Assembly (NCBI RefSeq): GCF_030272615.1
Contig: NC_081409.1
Span: forward strand, 209,233,190-209,297,189
DNA: 64,000 bases
Direction: 5' to 3'
From: Cryptomeria japonica
Lineage: Eukaryota > Streptophyta > Pinopsida > Cupressales > Cupressaceae
Position numbers and translations under genes: made by a program. A model generated the notes under the pieces. It saw only the letters and a list, made by a program, of their open reading frames with translations. It was not told the DNA's origin and searched no databases. The stretch's first letter is position 1. Every line of letters starts with the position of its first letter. Shown piece after piece: positions 56,313 to 64,000 of this stretch.

Positions 56313-56957
56313 ATGGATACCCCAATTAGGTTGAATGCTAGTAAGGCACAAAAGGTGTTCTTAGGTACCATAACAGATATGTGGCTATAGCGGTTGATAA
56401 ATACCGATAATGACTTGGTTCTTGTTGCAGTGAAATGGATTCTAGGGAATGATTTCTTAGTTAGCGAGGACTGGTATGAAGTGAACTCTCATATGCGTCT
56501 CGCTTCATGGGTTCCTTGCTTGACCTTGGAACTCCAAAGGATGCAATTGCAAGGATGATACAAAGATTGTTTGGAAGCGAACTTATTGGTGGGCTAGATC
56601 AAGTTTTGGAGGTGGCTCAACACAAGGTTGGCATTCCTATTGTGACTGACTTGAAAGCATATGTGGAGAAAGATGCAATAGTGCCTTGGTGGCCCTTCGT
56701 AGCTAATTTCAGAAGTTGCTCTCTTGAAGACCATCGAGTTCGTTGGTGTCATGCCTTTGAATATCTCAAAAGAGCAACCGTGAAGAACTCGTCTTTGACA
56801 AAAAGTGGTTGGAGGGCTTCCGATTCCTAGTGGACAATTTGAATCTAGACAACAATGACGACAACGATATTCCTAGCGAGAGGGAACTTCTATAGATGAA
56901 CGAGGACATTGATGAGGAATATGATGATGATGGAGGGGTCAACCATCAGGCGTGACA
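56313..56957 (+). pseudogene. Unidentified coding remnant with acidic tail
   Basis: Reads as protein in three successive frames. Frame one from ATG 56313: MDTPIRLNASKAQKVFLGT, a TAG at 56388, then VLVAVKWILGNDFLVSEDWY. Frame two from about 56507: LGTPKDAIARMIQRLFG, VLEVAQHKVGIPIVTDLKAY and SLEDHRVRWCHAFEYLKRA. Frame three from about 56785: FDKKWLEGFRFLVDNLNL, then the acidic tail MNEDIDEEYDDDGG ending at 56957. The continuous coding feel, frame by frame, suggests a decayed gene of about 210 codons. No family recognised; it could be a captured host gene fragment or a retroelement ORF. Confidence 0.4.
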
Positions 56958-57204
56958 CCCACTTATTTGAGCTAACTCCACAATCTGCTACAATCATAGA
57001 GTTCACCTCTGAATGAATGAAATAATCATCAAGGCTGAATCCACCGACAATACTAAAAATAGTAATCCTGGCAGTTGGCCCCATCAGTGTTCAAAACTGA
57101 CTCACTAAAAATAGTACATATTGGAAGACTAATACAAAATCGCCCTAGAAAAGGGCATTATGCTCATAATAATGGTGGAAGCTTAACTAAACATCAATTA
57201 CTGC

Positions 57205-57290
57205 CAAACTGGTGGACAAACTGCCTCCAAATTTCCCTAACCTTGACACATTAGCCTACGAGAACCAAACTGAATAGGCTAACGGTCCAC
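57205..57290 (-). repeat. Chromovirus LTR U3-like motif
   Basis: ctgccaaact..., ttagcctacgagaaccaa and aataggctaac match, in order, the region near the U3 end of the LTRs of elements C (24690-24765) and E (52855-52915). A probable LTR remnant, without visible edges. Confidence 0.45.
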
Positions 57291-59105
57291 CAACTCAACT
57301 GGTTATATCTCTTTGTTTGATCGATATGAGTTATAAAGTTATGCTTAGATCTTGCTTAAACTATGAAAAGTAACTTTTTTGTCGAAAGTATTGATTGATG
57401 TATAAACACAAGAAAGATTGTAGTGAAATTCTATTCTCTATAGATTCAAATTGCCATTTGAAAGTAAATGATATAGAAACGGTATTCTTTTTTTAGGAAT
57501 TATTATTTTATATTTTATGCTAGTTATTAGTCATGGGAAATTAGAAAGGATATTGCAGTATGTTTTACAAATGAGTGTTGTGAAAGTTATTTTAACATAT
57601 GGAACTTTAATGCAATGATCAACTTGAAATAGTGAAAATAAATAGAAAATTTTGCTGTTTTATTAATTTGTAGTCAATTTTATTGCTGGATGGATTTAGT
57701 CAGCGAGTTTCTTGTGTGAGTCGCGAGCTTCCCTTCTCGGACTCCCATGAAAATAATACTTTTTTTACTATTTTTTAATGAAAATTAATAAAAACTCACT
57801 TTGTAGCAAATCAAATCCACTATATTTTAGTGGCCATTTCTTTAGCTATAACATCAAATAAATAAGGGTTGAAAAAAAAAATATAAATTTGCAAAATTAT
57901 AATAGAAAACCAGCAAAAAAGGAAAAAACTCTATGAAAGGGTTTTCTTACAAAGAGAAATAAGAAGAAAAGATTAAATACAAAAATACCCAACTGCAGTA
58001 ACACTCAAGGGCATCCATGGACTGCTCTGGTATGCCTCCTCATACTCTTGTCTTTTCCTGCATATATCAAAATGAAGGAAGATTGTAAAAGAAGACCCTT
58101 TTGGTTATGTCATAAGGAAATTAGTCTTGGGAAGAATCCCTGAAATCCAATGGTTCAAATTAATTGAATCTAATGGCTGAAATTAAACATTCAAAAATTT
58201 TATCTCTTGATTTTAAAATTGAATTTGGTGGCTTTCTAATAATAAATATGTAATTGAACCACTTGACCCTTGTTTTAATTTGGTTGGGTGATATAATATT
58301 AATGTTTTATATTAGGATTATTAAATAATGCCTATTAGCAATGTATTAGTACCTTGGCATTTTATTTTAATGAAATTTCATTGTTATTTCATAGCTGGAT
58401 TGCATCATTTAAATTTTTGATATAATTTAAATTAAATAGTTTTCGTATAAATATTAATTAAATTTATGAAGTTAACTTCTATTTTTAATAGAACATTGGT
58501 ATTATATTAAAAATACAAATAGACAGATTGTTTAAATCAATTAAAGGCATTAGGTTAATTATTTATATTAATGTTTTTAGGCCAAATCATTTGGGTACTA
58601 AAATTATAACAATATAATTATGTTTTATTCAAAATGAAATATTTATTTTTGATCTCGTCATTGAGATTGATTTACCTTAGGTATATAATCTTGGGGAATA
58701 TTAATTTGATAATCATTCTGAGAGCAAGGAAATGTAATATTACCTAATCTTTTAGGTTTCCAATTTTCATTAGTGTAAGAGTATTGCAAATCTCATACTC
58801 AATCAAATTCCCTCTTGCAACCTTCAGGGTAAGATGCTATTGGTTACACAATGGTTGTGTCACTAGGTGCACAAACTAGTTTTATGAAAATTTATATATA
58901 TTATTTCTGATATAAGTTTAAATGGTGAATTACTTGCATGGAAAAGTTTTACAGGTGAGTCAATCTTGTGACATGTTTGCCACAAGTGAAAAAGTGGTAT
59001 GACACAATCATTGTTGGAGCATATGGATGTTGAAGTGTTCAAATTCTACCGCTCCCTTGACATTGACTGCCTTACCCACACCAATCTCAATAGTCTTTTT
59101 TTTTG
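57291..59105. other. No gene recognised; very AT-rich
   Basis: Long runs of A/T with no open frame of note. No repeat edge identified. Confidence 0.5.
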
Positions 59106-59330
59106 GTGATATCATAACTGTTGAACACTGTTAGATGTTGAGAGGCAGGGGTGAATCAACATATACAAAAATTTAATCAGAATTAAACTTTCTACCTAAC
59201 ATTAATTTCATCTACCATGTGCATGAAAGTGAATAAGTGAAACCACAAAAGCAATCACACATGAACAGAAATTTTTATGTGGAAAACCCAAATTGGGAAA
59301 AACCACAATGAGAACTATCTCACTATATGA
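59106..59330 (-). repeat. Copia-like LTR end
   Basis: Read on the minus strand: gtggtttttcccaatttggg, ttttccacataaaaatttc, then ttgattcacccctgcctctc. This is the R-U5 pattern of plant Ty1/copia LTRs, like 49330-49665 but on the other strand. The body of the LTR would continue to the right; its far edge was not found. Confidence 0.5.
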
Positions 59331-60912
59331 ATAACTGAGTTACAATGTTTAGGCTAGAGGCCAAGGAGCTCACTGCCCCTGAGATGACTTGCAAAACTAT
59401 GGTGCACAACCTTAGGGCAAGATATAGAAAGAGACTTGCAAACATTGAAGATCACTTCTTTGGGGCAAGATATAATACTCTAGATAAAGATACATCAAAA
59501 GGTTGAATTGTAGAGAACCATATTCACTGAAATGCTGATCATGGTTTACAATTTAGAACTTATCATGAACTATCTTCATCATTGCTTTGTAACACTTTCA
59601 GACCACTGTACTGCTTCACATATAATTCACGCAACACACACAACTTCTATATTTCTCTTCACAATGATTCCATCCTTTATGTACCAACCCCAACCTCAAG
59701 GACACCAATTAGGTCGGCCTAATTAGGTGTAATGTATAAATTCATAACTGTTTGGCCAAAAACAAATTCCAATGCAATGCGGAAGAGAAATGAGATGTGT
59801 GAGGACTCACACCAAGTTGACACACCTTCCTATCCATCATAAATCATTGCCCATAGATCCACACGCAATCACACGGACCAAAACATTATAGATTAGTTGA
59901 AAAAGATAAAATTGTCAAGGAACGCCACCACAACTTTACACAATCTTGAATGCGGACCACTAAGAGTAGTTGCGGATACCCAAGATAGCAAATACCAATA
60001 ACACTGAATGGCCGAACTGCATCACGAGATTACTAGCATGTATATGAATGCAACACATTCTTGTACATTGACACAGGAACAGTCACACTTGTCTAAACAC
60101 CAAGTGCAAATCTTAGGAACCAGCATCAAAGCTCCGAAAATTTCATGATACATCATTAAAAGCCTTGTGGAACAACTACAAATAGACTTCACACATCCAC
60201 ATGACCACATTGCAATCCCACAGTAACTGCACTATGCCAGACCACATCCGGACCAAAGACTATAATGAAGTAGCTCATTGGGATCAACAAGTTTGACATC
60301 AATGAGAACAAGATCTCATATAAATCATATATGCAACAATCACTAACTGTATCTCTGCAATTTAAGGGAGCATTAAACGTGGGTGTAACAGAATTCCAGA
60401 CGAACTTGGTGCCATACCCACAGATCCACTTAATGTTGTCTTCGGACATGCTAGTTACATCATAAAAAAAGCTCATACCACAAGCAACTTTTCATAGTGG
60501 AGATCACCAGCACAACCTTTGAGTCGTTATTGACGATGGCCAAGTGCAACATGTATTTTGCCAATAACATTGCATGTTTTCTATGTATGAGGGCGACATC
60601 ATCCCCAAAATCATGAACGCCACTGGGTTCCTTGCGATGCAAATTTACACATGCATTGTTGCAACGGTTGTATACAAATAGAGTTTCTTTAATAGTAGGA
60701 AACTTCTAAGTTCACCATTGGAAACCTTCATAGTACATGAACTTTATGGTTTGCGGATGACAGGTATTCTCAATAGGTGTGGAAGGTCTGATTTTAGTTT
60801 TCTAAAGTTATGTTCTTATAAATATATTGTTTGCTATAGTCTAAAAGTAAAGTTGTATTATTTTGTTTAGAACAAGGTCAATTTCTACAAGTCAAATTGT
60901 TTGATTAAGTAG
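59331..60912. other. Possible LTR body, otherwise nothing
   Basis: Follows the Copia-like LTR end and may contain the rest of that LTR. No coding domain was recognised; short minus-strand frames at 60022-60642 are unsupported. Confidence 0.4.
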
Positions 60913-61258
60913 AGTGGCGATGTTGATAGCTACATCAATGAGCTTAAGAAGGTTGTTGTTATGGTTCTTGATATGTCTGGGAAGAGAGTTGGTTTGTAGA
61001 AGGTTTAGATGCTAATTTGCGAGGGTTGGTGAGGTCTTTCAAGCCTAATACACTAGAGGATGCGATGCAAATGGCACTTGATCAAACACACTTTGTAAAG
61101 CAACTCACTGAAACATGTCAAATGTACCCATTATCAGCAACAAAATTGGAAACTTCACTTGGAGGCATAGTTGTGGCTATTGTACGAAACCACCAAGACC
61201 AACTAGAGGGGTTTCATCCCCAAAGGCAGTATTTTGAAGAGGGTTTTTGTTCTCAATA
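60913..61258 (+). pseudogene. Ty3/gypsy gag fragment
   Basis: Frame one at 60913-60985 reads SGDVDSYINELKKVVVMVLD. After a frameshift, 60990-61080 reads FVEGLDANLRGLVRSFKPNT and LEDAMQMALDQTHFVKQL. The phrase 'EGL...LRGLVRSFKPNTLEDAM' is characteristic of the C-terminal half of plant gypsy gag capsid domains. Frame stays open to 61258 with no zinc knuckle. No LTR or pol is nearby. Confidence 0.75.
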
Positions 61259-61865
61259 AAATCATAGATGAACACAAGTTTTTTCTAATGCAGAAGCAAA
61301 AATCATATCAAGTCTAACCCCAACAAGAAATTCTCAACCTCCTTTTATAACATTTTGGTGAAGCAATAAGAATAAAATTATAATCTCCCTTTTTCCTCAA
61401 CAAATTTTTTATTTTCATATTAAATAATTCTAGGTGTCCCACAATAGGTACAACTTAAACCACTTTTAAATAAATAATTAGATATTAGTTGCTGTTTTAA
61501 TCTTTCCTTCTTAGGACAACTTAAGATACAATTATTTAATTGGTTAAATAAATACCCCATGTTTTGGAAAGCATTGATATGAGATAAATGTGAATATCTG
61601 ACCATATCATATCATCGTTGAGGATTTAGGACGATGAATTGAAGCAACTTGGTGATTGTGTAAAAATAGTAGGCTTCTCCATGAAGATTGGGGAGATCCC
61701 AAATGGTTGGAGTTGCATTTTGAAAGCATCATTGAGAGCTCCCAAATGGTTGGAGCAATCAAATTAATTTAATAATTTAACAATTAGTTTTTCAAAATAA
61801 TTTTTCTTTAATTTAAAAAGGACTGAATTTTTTAACATGACCGGGGACATTGGCATGACATGTGC
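61259..61865. other. Nothing recognised
   Basis: AT-rich sequence with a small inverted-like repeat of 'cccaaatggttggag' at about 61690 and 61740. No gene. Confidence 0.5.
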
Positions 61866-62078
61866 TTTGGTACGACATGAAATGCTTTTGACCTAGAGCT
61901 ATGAACCGGTGAGGTCACAAATGGGGGAGCACTTACCATTTAACAATGCTGAGGCTCAAAGTCGCGAGCACATTGGATTAGTGAAGGCACATGCCTATGA
62001 TCACAATGGCCCATTGGAGGTTTGAACCATGGTGGTCAAAAAAAAACTACCACTTAATTAACACGCTATGGGGGGAAC
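61866..62078. repeat. tRNA-related SINE-like unit, copy 2
   Basis: Shares tgcttttgacctagagctatgaaccggtgag at its left (48398-48424 in copy 1) and a right part with ggtttgaacc (B-box-like), then taattaacacgctatgggggg (compare taaccgctgcgttgtgggg in copy 1). Edges are not defined. Confidence 0.45.
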
Positions 62079-63540
62079 CCAAAATGACATATTTTTATTA
62101 ATAAAGTGCAACTAATACTTTTTATTAAATTAGATGAGTTTTTAAGGATAATATTTTATTTTATGGCAACTTAGTGCAAAAGCAATATTATTTTATTAAA
62201 ACTGATTTTTAAAAGATATTATTTGGAAAGTTTGTGGGAGGTTGTGAAAGGATGTTGAGAAGACAAAAGACATTCATTTTGAGTATTATTAATTTTTCTT
62301 TTGGAGATTTGTGTTTCTGGGCAAATTTCTCACTGAAGAGAGGAAAACCGTAATTGTTTCCTTGACGGATGAAAATTTGGAAGGTAGTGTGGTTCTAGCT
62401 AGGGATTGACGGTGTGTTGAAGATATTTGGATTTGTGGGCGAAAACCCTCGGGCTTTATTTGAGCAATTTAATCCAAAAGTTGCCATTGCGCGAAAAGTT
62501 GGCAATTGAGGAATTAATTTTCATTGAGGATTTTGTGCAGAAGCTTTCCATTTTATGTAGAATTGTAGAGATTTGATTGCGAAACTTTGAATTGAAACCT
62601 GTTTATTGTAAGTGCTACATACCAAAGCAAGTTGACATGTTTAAAGGGAGTCGAGTGCGATAAGGTGGCAAAATAGATTTCTATAGAAGCTAAAACAGGG
62701 TGAAAATATGCCAATCGCCTTGGTTCTTGGTTGAAGCACTAGTTGAGAAGGACCTGGGATATATGCAAGATGGAAATGAAAGTGTATAAAGTAGTGAGGT
62801 ATGTTAGATTGCAAGAAGAATGTTGTTTTGCCACCATTGTTTCACCTTCGATGCTACGTATCGATGAGTCAAGTTACAACTTGGAAATTATTGCCGAGGA
62901 AGGAAGGGATTCAATCCTTGTCGTTACCATTCTATAATTTTGTTTATGATTTAATGGGTGATGTGGGAGATTGATAATATAGAAGCAAGCTCCAATAATA
63001 TAAAAATAAGGAAGTCATGTGGTTGCTATTGATCACATTTTAAGCTCTAGTTTTACTTTGGTAGTAGTGTCATTCATCAACACAATGTATTTGACACCTT
63101 TGGAGGTTAGAGGAATAATCATTTGTATATCTATGCTTGTGATTTTGTTGGACAACAAACATTGTTATTCTCAATGAGCATTTTCAGTTCAATAAGAAGT
63201 TTGCCAATTGTTTGCTGAAATGTCTTCATGAAACCTTTGATGATTGTGGAGTAGATTTATGATTTATATTCATAATTATTACTTGTCAAATAGCTACACT
63301 TGGATACAGATCATATTACATTAATGCCAATTGTTTGAAAAATGCCTACTTAGCAAACTTGTGAAAATTTATAGTTAGAAAAATAATTCTTGGAGAGGAT
63401 TCTTACAATCAGTGCCATGAACAAAACCATTGCTTGATCAATCCTATGCTCTCCAAGAAGTTTGGAGTTCTCCCTTACCCACCAATTAGTCTACAAGAAA
63501 ACTCTAAAAATAGACTAATTGATAAAAAACCAAATACGGT
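62079..63540. other. Probably old chromovirus LTR, no gene
   Basis: AT-rich, with no coding domain. Because a chromovirus 3' end lies at 63541-63610 on the minus strand, the sequence just left of 63559 should be its LTR, but no second copy or left edge was found. Confidence 0.4.
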
Positions 63541-63610
63541 TGAAAATGGGACATTATTGTCCTCCCTCTTGAGTATTGCTTGTTCTCAAGCAATTGCAAG
63601 TCTGAACTAG
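63541..63610 (-). pseudogene. Chromovirus 3' end: chromodomain tail and LTR edge
   Basis: The minus strand encodes LQLLENKQYSRGRTIMS, matching the last chromodomain residues of element C (RLLKEKQFQRGRTVMS). It is followed by the polypurine tract gagggaggac and an LTR edge AATAATGTCCC where C has TGTAATGTCCC. Nothing of the upstream pol is present. Confidence 0.7.
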
Positions 63611-63765
63611 TTGTTCATTCTTGAATAATGAATGTGGCTTCAATATCCCAAATCAATCTAGGAGGTTTATGAGTCCTCTTGTATGATGTACTATGTTGTA
63701 ACACCCTTGCAATTAAAATCTCCTTTAGTTTTGTTGTTAAAAGAATAACAATCTTTGAAGACTAC

Positions 63766-64000
63766 TGTTGTGATGTAATCACACATTGCCCCATTGCAAC
63801 TGGGGACCCTCACTTTTTTTGGGTAGTCTTGGGAGTCTCTAGTAGTTGGGCAACAATTAAGTCTCCCGTGAGGCTAGTTTGGAGTTCTCTCAACTTTAGT
63901 GCTCAATGTTAGATTGGAGTTAAGATCTTCATTGAACAAGGTTTCGCAATGGAACCTTTAGGCTAAGTCAAGATATGAGTTCTTTGATAGATGAATAATC
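63766..64000 (+). mobile_element. TGTTGTGA-family LTR head, copy 4
   Basis: TGTTGTGA, aatcacacattg, then CCCCATTGCAACTGGGG (one mismatch in the inverted repeat) and ggaccctcac. It continues past the window end, so length and identity beyond the head are unknown. Confidence 0.75.

Overview
This window reads as nuclear, repeat-dominated plant DNA, most likely from a large-genome gymnosperm. That is inferred from stacked, heavily decayed Ty3/gypsy elements of the chromovirus and Tat-like lineages with AT-rich spacers. I found no convincing intact host gene, rRNA, tRNA gene or CRISPR array. Every recognisable protein is a retroelement remnant broken by stop codons and frameshifts.

Layout. 1-900: a TA microsatellite and a GC-rich array with three long hairpins, one having perfect 59-base arms. 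1136-5008 (minus): a very long LTR ('H1') that starts TGTTGTGA and carries a large 'catgaagttcgctcc' minisatellite. 8282-9560: a gypsy-like leader and short gag-like remnant ('F'). 10038-32871: a nest. A second long LTR ('H2') seems to be split by element A (11662-23049, plus strand, target duplication aaagt) and element C (23384-31003, minus strand, chromovirus). A itself was hit in its 5' LTR by element B (from 11947), whose 3' end is lost together with A's gag, protease and reverse transcriptase.

35699-45817 (minus): element D, a Tat-like gypsy element with an extra archaeal-type RNase H between protease and reverse transcriptase and palindromic minisatellites in both LTRs and the leader. 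45818-64000: sparse, with Copia-like LTR ends (49330, 59106), tRNA-related SINE-like units (48373, 61866), a chromovirus 3' end ('E', 51659-53383), a chromodomain tail (63541), a gypsy gag fragment (60913), two unidentified coding remnants (51133, 56313) and a fourth TGTTGTGA head (63766).

The most unusual material is (1) a family of large ORFs of unknown function, one 3' of the integrase in A and a related one near the 5' end of B; (2) a long C-terminal extension on A's integrase; and (3) hairpin-rich minisatellites recurring, with different sequences, in several element families. Boundaries, target duplications and homologies were found by eye; no alignment or database search was run.
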